From Pseudocolwellia sp. AS88 (lineage in GTDB: Bacteria > Pseudomonadota > Gammaproteobacteria > Enterobacterales > Alteromonadaceae), in the NCBI RefSeq assembly GCF_030551755.1, contig NZ_JAUPEC010000004.1, positions 1-64,000 on the forward strand: 64,000 nucleotides of DNA, written 5' to 3'. Positions 27,378-38,700 of this stretch are shown here, in pieces (the first letter of the stretch is position 1; every line of letters starts with the position of its first letter). The notes beneath the pieces are model-generated. The model searched no databases and had not been told where the DNA came from. It saw only the letters and a program-made list of their open reading frames with translations. Made by a program: the position numbers and the translations under genes.

Positions 27378-28664
27378 TTAATCTATGATAAAGCCTTCAA
27401 TTGAAGCCTTTTCTTGTTTTAATAATCTATTCCATTCACGACTAGGCAACTTTATCTCTAGTAGACAGTTCCCCTGATCGTCATATGATTCATCAGTAAT
27501 GCAATTTAAGGTATATAAAATACCACGTAATTTCCCTTCATGAGGGGGTATTGTTAGCTTTTGTGTAACAATTTCTCTGCCTAAACGCTCAGCTAAGGCT
27601 TCAAACAAGAGTTCAATTCCAACACCTGCATGAGCTGAAAGCCACACGCGTATTGGCATACCTGTATCATCTCTATCGATTCGAGGCTCAATATCATCTA
27701 ACTTATCAATTTTATTACAAATTAATAATTGTGGTACATCGCCCGCTTCAATTTCATCTAATACATGTTGAACTTCGTCTATATTTTCAGAACGTCTTTC
27801 ATCTGCAATATCAATTACATGTAAAAGCAATTCAGCTTCACGAGTCTCTGTTAATGTTGCTTTAAAAGCATCAACAAGATCATGAGGTAAATGTCTAATA
27901 AAACCAACAGTATCCGCCAGAATTACTCGACCAACATCTTCAACCTCAATTTTTCTTAAGGTTGGATCGAGTGTTGCGAATAATTGATCAGCAGCATAAA
28001 CATCAGCATTAGTAATGTGATTAAATAATGTAGATTTGCCTGCGTTGGTATAACCTACTAGTGAAATTGTAGGAATTTCCGCTCGAGTTCTTGCTCGACG
28101 GCCTTGTTGTCTTTGGCGTTCTACTTTTTCTAAACGTTTGCGAATATTGGTCATACGCTCACGTAATAAACGTCTATCAGTTTCTAACTGAGTTTCCCCT
28201 GGACCTCTTAAGCCAACACCACCTTTTTGTCTTTCTAAGTGAGTCCAGCCTCGGATAAGTCGAGTACTCATGTGTCTAAGCTGCGCTAATTCAACTTGCA
28301 ACTTACCTTCATGTGTACGCGCTCTTTGCGCAAAGATATCGAGTATAAGTGTGGTTCTATCAATAACACGGCACTGACAAAACGCTTCAATATTCTTTTC
28401 TTGGGAAGGAGATAGCGTATGGTTAAATAAAATAACATTAGCTTCGAATAAACGAACAGCTTCAGCTATTTCTTCAACTTTACCACTACCTACAAAAAAC
28501 TTTGTATGAGGTTTGTCGCGCTTTCCTTTAACAACAGTTAACGCCGAAACACCCGCAGAACTTACAAGCATTTCAAACTCTTGTAAGTCTTCACGAGCAT
28601 TATCATCAGGAAAGTCGACATGAACAAGTACGGCTTGTTCGCCAGCTTGGTAACGATCAAACAA
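27378..28664 (-). CDS. hflX: GTPase HflX, ribosome-associated
   Basis: Ribosome-splitting GTPase of the Obg-HflX group. 428 aa. N-terminal HflX domain with KFFVGSGKVEEIAEAV, a coiled linker (GPGETQLETDRRLLRERM), then the G domain with GYTNAGKSTLFNHI (P-loop), FATLDPT, DTVGFIRHLPH and NKIDKLD. It lies between hfq and hflK as in E. coli. Confidence 0.96.
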   Translation of the reverse strand: MFDRYQAGEQAVLVHVDFPDDNAREDLQEFEMLVSSAGVSALTVVKGKRDKPHTKFFVGSGKVEEIAEAVRLFEANVILFNHTLSPSQEKNIEAFCQCRVIDRTTLILDIFAQRARTHEGKLQVELAQLRHMSTRLIRGWTHLERQKGGVGLRGPGETQLETDRRLLRERMTNIRKRLEKVERQRQQGRRARTRAEIPTISLVGYTNAGKSTLFNHITNADVYAADQLFATLDPTLRKIEVEDVGRVILADTVGFIRHLPHDLVDAFKATLTETREAELLLHVIDIADERRSENIDEVQHVLDEIEAGDVPQLLICNKIDKLDDIEPRIDRDDTGMPIRVWLSAHAGVGIELLFEALAERLGREIVTQKLTIPPHEGKLRGILYTLNCITDESYDDQGNCLLEIKLPSREWNRLLKQEKASIEGFIID

Positions 28665-28700
28665 TTGAAAAGCACCTGTTTATTAGATTATAGCTACAAG

Positions 28701-28750
28701 AAAAAAACTCAGAAATCATTATCATTTAATAATGTTCAACTGAGTTTTTT
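28701..28750. terminator. Terminator or attenuator between hfq and hflX
   Basis: Stem AAAAAACTCAG/CTGAGTTTTTT with an inner stem CATTAT/ATAATG and T-runs on either side. On the operon strand it follows hfq by about 90 nt and precedes hflX, so it probably lets hfq be transcribed more than the hfl genes. Confidence 0.8.
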
Positions 28751-28839
28751 GAAGGAAATTTTGGATAAATTAATATATTCAATTCTACAGCGAGTCTTCA
28801 AGTTTCGAATATCTACAACAATTTTAACAATTAACTTCA

Positions 28840-29088
28840 TTAATCTTGTGAATCTGATGATTCAGAAGCTACTGGAGCAGTATTCACAGCACGTGAAGGA
28901 ACTACAGTAGATATTGCGTGTTTGTAAACCATTTGGCTTACTGTGTTTTTAAGTAAAATTACGAATTGATCAAATGATTCAACTTGTCCTTGTAATTTTA
29001 TACCATTAACTAAGTATATTGCTACAGGAATGCGATCACGACGTAAAGCATTCAAAAACGGGTCTTGTAACGATTGCCCCTTTGCCAT
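28840..29088 (-). CDS. hfq: RNA chaperone Hfq
   Basis: Hexameric Sm-like RNA chaperone for small regulatory RNAs. 82 aa. It has the conserved core [37 protein letters not shown] and the Sm2 motif [12 protein letters not shown]. The C-terminal tail is short (about 17 residues, acidic and Ser-rich) compared with E. coli Hfq (102 aa). Confidence 0.98.
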   Translation of the reverse strand: MAKGQSLQDPFLNALRRDRIPVAIYLVNGIKLQGQVESFDQFVILLKNTVSQMVYKHAISTVVPSRAVNTAPVASESSDSQD

Positions 29089-29180
29089 TTTGTGGCCCTC
29101 TTGTTATTTTTGTGTAAGTTATTTTTATTTCTGTAAATTATAGCTGACTTTCAGCCAAGTTATTAATTATACATCAATAT

Positions 29181-30128
29181 TTAAAGTTTTTTTACGATTG
29201 ATATAATTTGTTGCAAATTAGATTCATCTTCCATCGTAAGGTTAACTGCTTTTTCCCAGCTACGCAGCCAAGTTAGTTGACGTTTCGCTAGCTGACGCGT
29301 TGCACATACGCCTTTAAAAATCATTTCTTCGTGATCATAATCTCCATCTAAATATTGCCACATTTGACGATAACCGACACATCTAATAGAAGGTAAATCA
29401 ATATGTAAATCTGATCGCTCTCTTAGCTTAACGACCTCGTTTTCAAAACCTTGAGCGATCATTTGCTTAAATCGCAGTTCGATTCTATCATGTAGAATGC
29501 TTCGGTCTTTAGGTGTTAAGGCAAACTGTAATACATTGCCTTTCAAAACATCACCTTTAACTGCCGTTAATTCCGTTAACGTTTTTCCTGTTATGCGATA
29601 AACTTCTAGCGCACGGGATAGTCGTTGTGGATCATTCTTGTGTATTCTTGCCGCAGACACAGGGTCTATCTCTGTTAGTTCTTGGTGTAGAGCATCCCAA
29701 CCTTTTTCGGCAACTTCAGCTTCAATATCTTTTCTTACTTGAGCATCAGCTGCTGGTAAAGGCGATATCCCTTCTATCAGACTTTTAAAGTACATCATAG
29801 TTCCACCAACAAGCACTGGAATTCTATTATTTTGATGTGATTGCTCTATAGCTTTCAATGCATCACTACAAAAATCAGACGCAGAGTAACTTTCAGCTGC
29901 ATCTATCATATTAATTAATTGATGTGGATATGCAGCTAGCTCTTCAGCTGTCGGTTTAGCTGTGCCGATGTCCATATCTTTGTAAACTAATGCGGAATCA
30001 ACACTAATAATGTCTACAGGCAAGTGATCTTGTAGCCCCATTGCTAAAGCTGTTTTACCTGAAGCTGTTGGTCCCATAATACAAATGATGGGTAATGATG
30101 TATTTGTATCTGTTGTGCTTTGTGTCAT
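29181..30128 (-). CDS. miaA: tRNA dimethylallyltransferase
   Basis: Adds the dimethylallyl group to A37 of tRNAs reading UNN codons. 315 aa. It has the P-loop [11 protein letters not shown] (19-29), [16 protein letters not shown], and the tRNA-binding motif [14 protein letters not shown]. Between mutL and hfq in the usual order. Confidence 0.97.
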   Translation of the reverse strand: MTQSTTDTNTSLPIICIMGPTASGKTALAMGLQDHLPVDIISVDSALVYKDMDIGTAKPTAEELAAYPHQLINMIDAAESYSASDFCSDALKAIEQSHQNNRIPVLVGGTMMYFKSLIEGISPLPAADAQVRKDIEAEVAEKGWDALHQELTEIDPVSAARIHKNDPQRLSRALEVYRITGKTLTELTAVKGDVLKGNVLQFALTPKDRSILHDRIELRFKQMIAQGFENEVVKLRERSDLHIDLPSIRCVGYRQMWQYLDGDYDHEEMIFKGVCATRQLAKRQLTWLRSWEKAVNLTMEDESNLQQIISIVKKL

Positions 30129-30153
30129 TTTAACGCCATCATTTAAAGGTAAG

Positions 30154-32127
30154 TTACATCAGTTGCTTTAATTCATATGTAAGGTCTACAGGAGTAGAAT
30201 TCAAGAGGAGTAATTGATCTATTACATTTGGTTGTGAATTTTTTAATCGAATAAACAACGCCTGGATAATTTCTGTTGTATAACTACTTGGTTGTAATAA
30301 TGAAATAATAGCTAATAGCCAGTCCGCTTCCTTTAGCTCATTAGCTTCATTCAAATTAAATAGGGTATCTATAATTTGTGAAAAGCTACTAGCGACATCT
30401 TTATTACGTAAAAGCGCAGGAAACTGTCTAATTTGAACCGAATTATTGTTTACCACATTGACAATAATTCCTAAACGCTCAAAGTATGATTGATTTGATT
30501 CTAAAAATTGTAACTTAATCTTATCTAACTCAATTTTCACCGGTAACAATAGAGGCTGGCTAACAAAACCTACCTCCCATTTTGGCTGTAACTCACCAGT
30601 AAAAACATCAGCATCTAGCTTCACTAAAGATAATAGCCTTAATTCTTTATTCAATAGTACAAGGGCATAATTTTCTTGCACAAGATGAAGCACAGAAAGA
30701 TTCTCGAGCACATTATCTAATATATTTGTCGAATGATTAGTTGCTAAAGCACCTTCAGGATGAGAGTTTTCACTTACATGTGAACCTTCTGCACGAGTAT
30801 TATTAGCACTATCATTTAAAGTATTTGATCTTGAAAGCTCATCATTTGAATGTTCAGCATCATTAGTCATTAATTGATAATAAGCATTTTGTTGTTTTGC
30901 CGATGGTCTATCATTTTGATGAGTCGAATAAGATGGCGCATATTGAGCACGACTCGATTCAGCTACATACGATAGAGGCTTTATATAACTTTTATCAACT
31001 TGAGTATGTTGATTATTCTGGCTACTTTGATGTGTTGGTTGCTGACTAACTGATTCATAAACACCATCATCATGAGCATCATGAGCATCATGAGCATCAT
31101 GAGCATCATGTAACGAGGTTTGAACCACGCCTTCATCATGCAATGCTTTTTGACAAACAGAAAAAATAAAGTCGTGAATATATCGACCTTGATGGAACCT
31201 TACTTCATGTTTTGCTGGATGAACATTTACGTCAACATCACGATGATTTAACGTTAAAAACAATACAAATGCGGGATAAGTATCAGGTGGTAATAAATCG
31301 CTATAAGCTTGTCTAATCGCATGATTAATTAATTTATCGCGCATCATACGACCATTAACGTAACTATAACAAAGGTCGTTTTGGTTGCGAGCAAAACTCG
31401 GCTTAGCTAACCAACCACTAAAATGTAAATCGTCATGCTGGCATTCAACTTCAATAGCATGTTCAATAAACTTTTGACCACAAACTTGAGCGACACGTTT
31501 AGCACATTGAGCTTTAGTACTAGCCGCTCTGTATTGACGAACTAATTTGTCGTTATGAATAAGTACAAAAGTTACATCTAAGCAAGCTAATGCAATACGC
31601 TTGATGACTTCTTCAATATGTGTAAATTCAGTTTTGTCAGTACGTAAAAATTTACGTCTAGCAGGAGTATTAAAGAACAGATCTTGTACATCAATTGTTG
31701 TGCCTGTTGGATGTGCCGCGGGTTTTATATCCACCGCCATATCACGACCTTCAGCACAAGCTTGCCATGCTGATTCTTGATTTTCAGGTTTAGATGTTAA
31801 AGTAAGTCGTGACACTGAACTAATAGATGCTAAAGCTTCACCTCTAAATCCTAAACTGCTAATACCTTCAAGATCATTAAGGGTTTTAATTTTACTGGTA
31901 GCATGTCGACTTAGGGCTAAAGACAATTCATCTTTTGATATACCACTACCATTGTCGCTAATTTTTATGCGTTTAGAGCCACCTTTCTCAATTTGAATTT
32001 TAATTGTGGTAGCGCCAGCATCTAAACTGTTTTCAACGAGTTCTTTAATAACAGATGCAGGTCTTTCTACAACTTCACCTGCTGCAATTTGGTTTGCCAA
32101 TTGGGCAGGTAATATTTCTATAGACAT
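30154..32127 (-). CDS. mutL: DNA mismatch repair protein MutL
   Basis: ATPase that links MutS mismatch recognition to strand incision. 657 aa. The GHKL ATPase has [31 protein letters not shown] and [11 protein letters not shown] long polar linker (about 335-470) contains an (AHD) repeat from a 9-bp tandem DNA repeat. The C-terminal dimer domain lacks the DQHAxxExxxxE endonuclease motif (NKELRLLSL stands in that place), as expected for lineages with MutH. It starts 5 nt after the amiB stop. Confidence 0.96.
   Translation of the reverse strand: MSIEILPAQLANQIAAGEVVERPASVIKELVENSLDAGATTIKIQIEKGGSKRIKISDNGSGISKDELSLALSRHATSKIKTLNDLEGISSLGFRGEALASISSVSRLTLTSKPENQESAWQACAEGRDMAVDIKPAAHPTGTTIDVQDLFFNTPARRKFLRTDKTEFTHIEEVIKRIALACLDVTFVLIHNDKLVRQYRAASTKAQCAKRVAQVCGQKFIEHAIEVECQHDDLHFSGWLAKPSFARNQNDLCYSYVNGRMMRDKLINHAIRQAYSDLLPPDTYPAFVLFLTLNHRDVDVNVHPAKHEVRFHQGRYIHDFIFSVCQKALHDEGVVQTSLHDAHDAHDAHDAHDDGVYESVSQQPTHQSSQNNQHTQVDKSYIKPLSYVAESSRAQYAPSYSTHQNDRPSAKQQNAYYQLMTNDAEHSNDELSRSNTLNDSANNTRAEGSHVSENSHPEGALATNHSTNILDNVLENLSVLHLVQENYALVLLNKELRLLSLVKLDADVFTGELQPKWEVGFVSQPLLLPVKIELDKIKLQFLESNQSYFERLGIIVNVVNNNSVQIRQFPALLRNKDVASSFSQIIDTLFNLNEANELKEADWLLAIISLLQPSSYTTEIIQALFIRLKNSQPNVIDQLLLLNSTPVDLTYELKQLM
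31069..31110. repeat. 9-bp tandem repeat inside mutL
   Basis: Unit ATCATGAGC in four full copies (31069-31104) plus six bases of a fifth. It encodes repeated Ala-His-Asp in the flexible linker. Being in multiples of three, slippage would change linker length without a frameshift. Confidence 0.95.
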
Positions 32128-32132
32128 TAGGG

Positions 32133-33455
32133 TTATTCAGCTCGGGGAATTGTGAGTATTTGGCCAACTTTAATCACATTAGACTTGAGATTATTTTTGC
32201 TTTTTAAACTTGTGACAGACACTTTATAGCGTTGAGCTATTGTACTTAACGACTCACCTCGACGTATTTTGTGTTGGTGCAAACGAGTTGAGGCATAAAG
32301 GCTACCATCAGGTGGATTATTACTAAAGTAAGAATCAACTGCGGTGTATATAGCTCTAGCAAGCTTTTGTTGATGAGTTGAACTAGTTAAGTTTCTTTCT
32401 TCTTGTGGGTTTGAAATAAAGCCCGTTTCAATAAGTACCGAAGGAATATCTGATGATTTTAATACCGCTAAACTTAAACCTTCAGGCTTTGATTTATGCA
32501 TTTTCGTGACTTTCTTCAACTGTTGAATAACATGCTCTGCGAAAGTGTAGCTACTTCCCATGGTATGTTCTTTTTTCATATCAGCTAAAGTAAAGGCTAA
32601 GTTCTTATCTGTGGTTTTTTTAATCGTTTCGCCGGCACCACCAAGTAACTCAGATTCTTTTTGCCGATTAGCAATCCAACGAGTAAATTCAGAATTAGCA
32701 CGACGAGTAGACTGAACAAGAACCGAAGCACCATGAGGCTTAGATGATGTAAATGCATCAGCATGTATTGAAATTAATAAATCAGCTTTGTTTTTTCGAG
32801 CCAATTCAATTTTTCTATTGTGATTAACATAATAATCACCCGTTCTGATCATTACAGCTTTTAAACCCGCTCGGTTATTAATAAGGCGTTCTAGTTTTTT
32901 AGCTATGCTCAAAGTAACTCGTTTTTCGTAAGTACCGCGCGCACCTATTGAGCCAGGATCTTCACCACCGTGCCCGGCAACAATAGCGATCACAATATCT
33001 CTTTGGCTTACTACAGGTTCCCTTTTAACAACGGTTGCTTCAGTATCTTTATCATAAATATCAAGAACAAGTCGATCACCATAACTCCCTGCAGGAGCTA
33101 AAGGAAAAAGTGACAGCTGATAATCAGCAGCAAGCTCTAACACTAAACGAGTTGAACCGTCTTTTTTAGTGCCACTTGTGCGAACAACTTTGATACGTTT
33201 ATCGTCTTTTAACAAACCATTTAATGATACAGATGATTTACTATTGGCAAAATCAATCACTAATCGTTGTGGTTTAGTTAAGGTGAAATATTTGTACTCA
33301 GGTTTTGCTGATAAATCAAAAACAACACGTGTACTTTCTGGCGCGGGCCATACACGAATACCTTCTATTTTATTCGCTGCATAAGCTTGAGACGTAAATA
33401 TGCTTAGAAAAGTAATAAATAAAATAAAGTGTTTTTTGGTTACAGCTAAGAGCAT
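32133..33455 (-). CDS. amiB: N-acetylmuramoyl-L-alanine amidase (AmiB-like, with LysM)
   Basis: Periplasmic zinc amidase that splits septal peptidoglycan for daughter-cell separation. 440 aa: signal peptide (1-26, ending YAA), AMIN domain (about 30-130), Amidase_3 domain with zinc ligands in [18 protein letters not shown] and the catalytic [13 protein letters not shown], then one LysM domain (about 393-438). The catalytic domain carries an EnvC-type autoinhibitory segment region (around ERMxx helix), and envC is also in this window at 51551. It lies between tsaE and mutL. Confidence 0.94.
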   Translation of the reverse strand: MLLAVTKKHFILFITFLSIFTSQAYAANKIEGIRVWPAPESTRVVFDLSAKPEYKYFTLTKPQRLVIDFANSKSSVSLNGLLKDDKRIKVVRTSGTKKDGSTRLVLELAADYQLSLFPLAPAGSYGDRLVLDIYDKDTEATVVKREPVVSQRDIVIAIVAGHGGEDPGSIGARGTYEKRVTLSIAKKLERLINNRAGLKAVMIRTGDYYVNHNRKIELARKNKADLLISIHADAFTSSKPHGASVLVQSTRRANSEFTRWIANRQKESELLGGAGETIKKTTDKNLAFTLADMKKEHTMGSSYTFAEHVIQQLKKVTKMHKSKPEGLSLAVLKSSDIPSVLIETGFISNPQEERNLTSSTHQQKLARAIYTAVDSYFSNNPPDGSLYASTRLHQHKIRRGESLSTIAQRYKVSVTSLKSKNNLKSNVIKVGQILTIPRAE

Positions 33456-33462
33456 GGAGTTC

Positions 33463-33978
33463 CTATAAACAAGTGTTAAATGGTTGGCTGGGCAGTTCTA
33501 ACATTTTATCTAATAATAACTGAGATAATTCTGTTTTCGACTCTAAAGTAACTTGTCGTTGCGAACCAACATATTCAATAGTAAGAATTAAATCAGGTTT
33601 AGGTAATAAACCTTCGCCTTTTTCAGGCCATTCAATAAAACAGCAACTATTTTCTCCAAAGTAATCTCGAATACCCATATATTCAAGTTCTTCAGGATCA
33701 GCTAATCGATATAAATCAAAATGATAAACATTCCATGCGTTTAACTCATAAGGTTCAACTAGCGTATAGGTTGGGCTTTTCACGTTGCCTTTATGCCCCA
33801 TACCTTGAACAAAGCCACGTGTTAATGTTGTTTTACCTGCGCCTAACTCACCATGTAAATAAACAATAAGCCCTTTTTTTAGCTCATTTTTTATCAATTG
33901 TGCAAGGGTATTCCCCATGGCAATAGTGTCTTCGCTATCAACTAAATCATAGCGTAATGTGTCTGTTTTCTTGTTCAT
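33463..33978 (-). CDS. tsaE: tRNA threonylcarbamoyladenosine biosynthesis ATPase TsaE
   Basis: ATPase of the t6A37 tRNA modification complex TsaBDE. 171 aa. It has the P-loop GELGAGKTTLTRG (44-56), SPTYTLVEPY, HFDLYRL and IEWPEKG. First gene of the leftward operon. In E. coli the upstream neighbour is nnrE (yjeF), which is missing here. Confidence 0.96.
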   Translation of the reverse strand: MNKKTDTLRYDLVDSEDTIAMGNTLAQLIKNELKKGLIVYLHGELGAGKTTLTRGFVQGMGHKGNVKSPTYTLVEPYELNAWNVYHFDLYRLADPEELEYMGIRDYFGENSCCFIEWPEKGEGLLPKPDLILTIEYVGSQRQVTLESKTELSQLLLDKMLELPSQPFNTCL

Positions 33979-34192
33979 TTCGAATAGTGATTTCGATATT
34001 TTATATATAAAGATAGTTTACCTAAATGCTGTTTTGTCGCAATAGCTATCGTGGTAAATCGCTATTTAAGTGTAACTTTTTGTTCAACTTAGCCAAAATC
34101 AATTTTTACAATACAAACTTTCAGGTTAGGCAGGTTAATTAAAACGATGATAAACTATTCCTATAGATAAAACAGTTCCTAGAATACTAACC

Positions 34193-35359
34193 ATGACACT
34201 TGCTTCCATCAATTACACTGAACTCACAGAAAAAATCACACAATGGGGTGAAGAATTGGGATTTTCGCAAGTAGGATTTTCTGACGTTAATTTATCTGAA
34301 CATGAAGAAAAATTTAGCCAATGGATTGCAAAAGGTTACCACGGCAATATGGACTACATGGCGAGACATGGATCTATGCGAACTCGTCCTGACGAACTTG
34401 TAGAAGGCACGTTAAGCTGCATTAGTGTTCGTATGGATTACCTACCCACAAATGCGAAATTCGCACAAATTTTGAAAAAAACAAATCATGCTTACATTAG
34501 TCGATATGCATTAGGTCGCGATTATCATAAATTAATGCGCAAGCGCTTAAAGCAGCTAGGTAATATGATTAGCGATTATTGCGAAGAAGGTTTTAATTTT
34601 CGACCTTTTGTAGATTCCGCACCAATACTTGAACGCCCTTTAGCTGAAAAGGCAGGTTTAGGTTGGACAGGTAAACATAGTTTAATTATTAATAAAGAAG
34701 CAGGCTCTTGGTTTTTTTTAGGAGAACTTCTTGTCAATATCCCTTTACCTACAAAAAAAACAACACCTGAAAATGAATGTGGTAAATGCGTATCGTGTAT
34801 TAAAATTTGCCCTACTGGTGCTATTGTCGAGCCTTACTTAGTCGATGCCCGCCGTTGTATTTCTTATTTAACTATCGAGCTGAAAGAAGCAATTCCTGTT
34901 GAATTTAGAGCACCTATGGGAAACCGAATTTATGGTTGTGATGATTGCCAACTCATTTGTCCTTGGAATAAGTTTGCTAAAACGACACATACTGATGACT
35001 TTAATGCACGTGAAAACTTAGACGAAATTGAATTATTAGAATTATTTTCATGGGATGAAACTTACTTCCTACGTAAAACTGAAGGTTCACCTATCCGCAG
35101 AATTGGCCATGAATGCTGGCAACGTAATATAGCGATAGCTTTAGGCAATGCAGCTTTTGATGAAGCTATAATAGCGGCTTTAAATGAAAAGCTACCTACA
35201 AGCACGACTATGGTTGCAGAACATATAGAGTGGGCCTTAGCCCAACAGAATAAGAAAAAGAAAGAAGCATCCCTAGTAATAAATGTTGGTTCAGATCAAA
35301 CACGTTTAACAGGGCGCTTAATTAGAAGTATCGAGAAAGGCTTACCTAGAGATGCATAG
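34193..35359 (+). CDS. queG: Epoxyqueuosine reductase
   Basis: Cobalamin and Fe-S enzyme for the last step of queuosine tRNA modification. 388 aa. An N-terminal cobalamin-binding domain (RDYHKLMRKRL, FVDSAPILERPLAEKAGLGWTGKHS) is followed by two 4Fe-4S clusters: CGKCVSCIKICP and CDDCQLICPW, with the extra Cys in ARRCISYLTIE. A HEAT-like C-terminus follows. Divergent from tsaE. Confidence 0.96.
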   Translation: MTLASINYTELTEKITQWGEELGFSQVGFSDVNLSEHEEKFSQWIAKGYHGNMDYMARHGSMRTRPDELVEGTLSCISVRMDYLPTNAKFAQILKKTNHAYISRYALGRDYHKLMRKRLKQLGNMISDYCEEGFNFRPFVDSAPILERPLAEKAGLGWTGKHSLIINKEAGSWFFLGELLVNIPLPTKKTTPENECGKCVSCIKICPTGAIVEPYLVDARRCISYLTIELKEAIPVEFRAPMGNRIYGCDDCQLICPWNKFAKTTHTDDFNARENLDEIELLELFSWDETYFLRKTEGSPIRRIGHECWQRNIAIALGNAAFDEAIIAALNEKLPTSTTMVAEHIEWALAQQNKKKKEASLVINVGSDQTRLTGRLIRSIEKGLPRDA

Positions 35360-35499
35360 AATTTATGATCTAGCTTTTACTTACTGGAAATACATTAGAC
35401 GTTAACACTTCGCGTTAAATAATCAGATCGGAACGGTTCTTCTAACTTTATTAACAACAATGCTTGAACAAGCTAATGCTTAATAAAAAACCCTCAAGA

Positions 35500-35742
35500 T
35501 TAACTCATTCTTGCTGGATGAACATAAGGTTCAATTACTTTTTTCATTTCTTTTTTACGCGTTGCACAAGTGTCTAATACTTGTTGTTTGCCATCATTTG
35601 ATAAGCTTTTCCAGTCCATAATTTCTTTTATATGACGAAAACAACCTAAGCAAATATCATTTTTATCTAGACAACAATTAAGTACACAAGGGCTTTTTGT
35701 GACTGATGTTTCCAGATTGATCTTGTTTGAATTATTACTCAT
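35500..35742 (-). CDS. DUF1289 family small cysteine protein
   Basis: 80 aa. The signature CVLNCCLDKNDICLGCFRHIKEIMDWKSLSN (residues 19-49) has the CxxxC...CxGCxR pattern of DUF1289 proteins, which probably bind a metal or Fe-S centre. The function is unknown. It lies 28 nt downstream of the large sensor-like gene on the same strand and may be co-transcribed with it. Confidence 0.85.
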   Translation of the reverse strand: MSNNSNKINLETSVTKSPCVLNCCLDKNDICLGCFRHIKEIMDWKSLSNDGKQQVLDTCATRKKEMKKVIEPYVHPARMS

Positions 35743-35770
35743 GATTGTCTTGTCTCAATATGTTGTATCA

Positions 35771-38700
35771 CTATATCGCATCAGAGAATTTTTTAAGTGC
35801 TTTTAAATGACTACGTAACTTAACAGTATATTCTGTAAAACGTGAAAAATCGCTATTGTTTAAATCATCATTAAGCAACTCTTTAACTTCTTTTATCTCA
35901 CTGTTTAAGTTATTAGCCCCCATTACTTCAGATAACTTCAAGATAATACGGGTTGGTTTCTGCATATCATTAATCGATTGAGCATGAGTTGCGGTTTCGA
36001 TATTAGCAATGGCGTTACCTATATCATCAAGATATTCATCTAGCATATATGCAGCAAGCTCAGAAGAACCTTGATTAAGTGCATATTTTTCCATATCTAA
36101 TATATCACTTTGTAGATCATTCCCTTGTTCGATTTCAATGTTAGGATTTAGTAGCTGAAAGTGATTCAGGTACTCTTTATCTGCATCATCTAATTTATTA
36201 CTATCATTTAAAAACTCATCGTACGATTGCGGCTGAGGTGCAATAACTTTTACAGATGAATTTGACTGTTTTACAGCAGCTACCTGAGATTTCAACCAAG
36301 GTTCCAACAATGTCACTAAGGCTTTAATATCTAAAATATTAGGTAACGTTGAAACTTTCCAATGCTTAATTGTATTGTTCAATCTGCCTGTTGGTTTATC
36401 AAATAATTCACTTTTGAAGGTAAAAACACCACGTTGAATATTTTTACCTGTAGATAACATGATATAAGGCGATTGTGAGAATTCAGACAACAACACTAAA
36501 TAGCGTCCTGACTGCCAGCTTTGAAGCATAGCTTGTGGTTGAGATACCACATGAACATGCAAACCTAACCACTGTAAAATGTTAATTAATAATTGGTGCT
36601 CTTCAGGTGCAGACACAGCTAAAAGCACTTCAACTCGGGTAGGTAAATATTCATATTGGCTTAATACTTCAGCATCAATTAATAAGTTATCACGAGCATT
36701 ACTTTTTAATAATTTGTCGAGTTGATTTAAAAAACTATTTTCCATCAAAGGAGTTGATATTTGATTGTACACACCTTGTTTGTGGTATCGCGGATTAATA
36801 GGTGATTGCATAACAAACAATTTAGGCTGCAAGTCGGTAGGTAATATTTTTTGATAGTTTTTAACCTGTTCTAAGCTCGTTTTAGCAATATCATCATTTA
36901 CGACAATAAGATGAACAGGTTTACGCTCTAAGACTTGAACAGTAAAATCTTTATTAAGTTCTTCAACGTTATTCAACGTTATTATTTCTGCGCCCGCCGC
37001 TCTAACATGATGTTCAATAACTTGTTGTGATTGTGGACAAATGCCAAGTGAAATTATTGAGATATTTTGTAAATTAACTTGAGAAATGTCTTTGTTTGTT
37101 GGATGAATATCTTGCGCAACCAAAGGCATATTGAAAATAACTTTAAAGCCTTCGTCATGCAGTTCATTTTGCACTTGATTGATATTAAGACGCGGCATTA
37201 AGGCATTTAAGTAAACAATAATATCTGAAGAAAACTCGCTTTTCCTATCTTCATTAACTAGACGAGTAACTAAGTCTGGCATTACTTTTAGTGGCTGACT
37301 TGGTGTTACCGTAAAGCTAAATTGAACAGTCTGCTTGGCTGTATCGCTATCAATAACTTGTAAGTCTAGTTTTAATGTTGCATTAAACAATTCAGCTAAA
37401 ATAACGCGAATGACACTGGTTAGCATGCGATGGAATAATAAATGGTCGATATTACTAAAAGGTAAAATTTTGCTATCGACACTAAGGTACACTTTATTCT
37501 TTTGTAGATGAGCTTCAGACATTGCGTTAAAAACAGCTGCATGCAACTCATCTTTAAAACTAATATCGATATTCTGAGCGCTTTTAGGATTACTTTGCAG
37601 TTGTGTAACTATATTTGTTTGACCACACCAATCGAGCATTCGCGTTAATTGGCGATAAACAGGTAAAGAACTCCCATTTATATCAATTGAACTGCCTTGG
37701 CTTTGGATCATAGCCCTTAATATCATTTGGCTGAATCGGTCGATAGTTTCAGACAACTCTTCCCTTGAAAGATTTCCTAGATCTTTGTTCTTTTTCTTCA
37801 AGCTAGTAACTGTATTTTTTAATAGCTCTAGTTTTTTATGGTGGCTTAAGGTACCAAACCATGAAACACCATCGAAACCAATTAAGATTTCAAGTTGAAC
37901 TCCATTTTTTAGCTTTAAGGCATATGACTGAATGATTTTAGAATCTCGTACATTTTTAGCAATAGCTATAACCTCAGCCAAAGATTTCCGAGTAAATAAA
38001 TGACGCCAGCTTGTTGCTTTGTTATCTATATCTGTCGATAGGTGTTTTAAGAAGTCGTTAACGTCAATATAGTTGCTAAAAGCTTTGTATTGCCAAATAA
38101 CAATATGATGGTGTTCGTTAATAAAATTTAGATCTCGTTGATGTAAATTCTGCAATACTTGATATTGGTTTTCGCTATGTTCAGGTTTTTGTATTTGTTT
38201 TATTAGCCCAACAATACGTAGTTGTTCCGCGGTTTTTACATATTCACCTTGATCTTTCTCATCACTATCGTCAGACAAAATACTTTCGCATAAATTTACT
38301 GTGTCTTCACCATAGACTTTAACTCTTGAACGGTATCTCAAAAGCGAAGCAAGTAAAGACAGTGAACCGATAAGCAATAAACCTATCAGCCCATAATAAT
38401 ATTCTTGAACCGTGATCTTATAATTTATTTTATCTGTAACTTGAGTAACAAAACTAGGAATAACCTGATCAGATGAAATGTAATTAACGGGTACATTAAT
38501 CGACGGATATAAACCTGCAAGCTTCTGATTGATTAGTTGAACTCGATTAAAAACTTCTTCAGATAACCTTAGATGGCTATACCACTTTCCTAGCACTCTA
38601 TGTTCTACATTCAGTAAAACTTGAAGATCTTCAATTTTATTTCTGACCTCCATATCTGCTAGGTCACTACCTAAAGCGCTTAACCAAGTTGTTATAGCTA

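Noticed and set aside
28620..28910. 96-codon plus-strand frame across the hfq-hflX gap
   Set aside because: It overlaps the hflX start, the terminator hairpin and the end of hfq, and its composition is unlike a protein.
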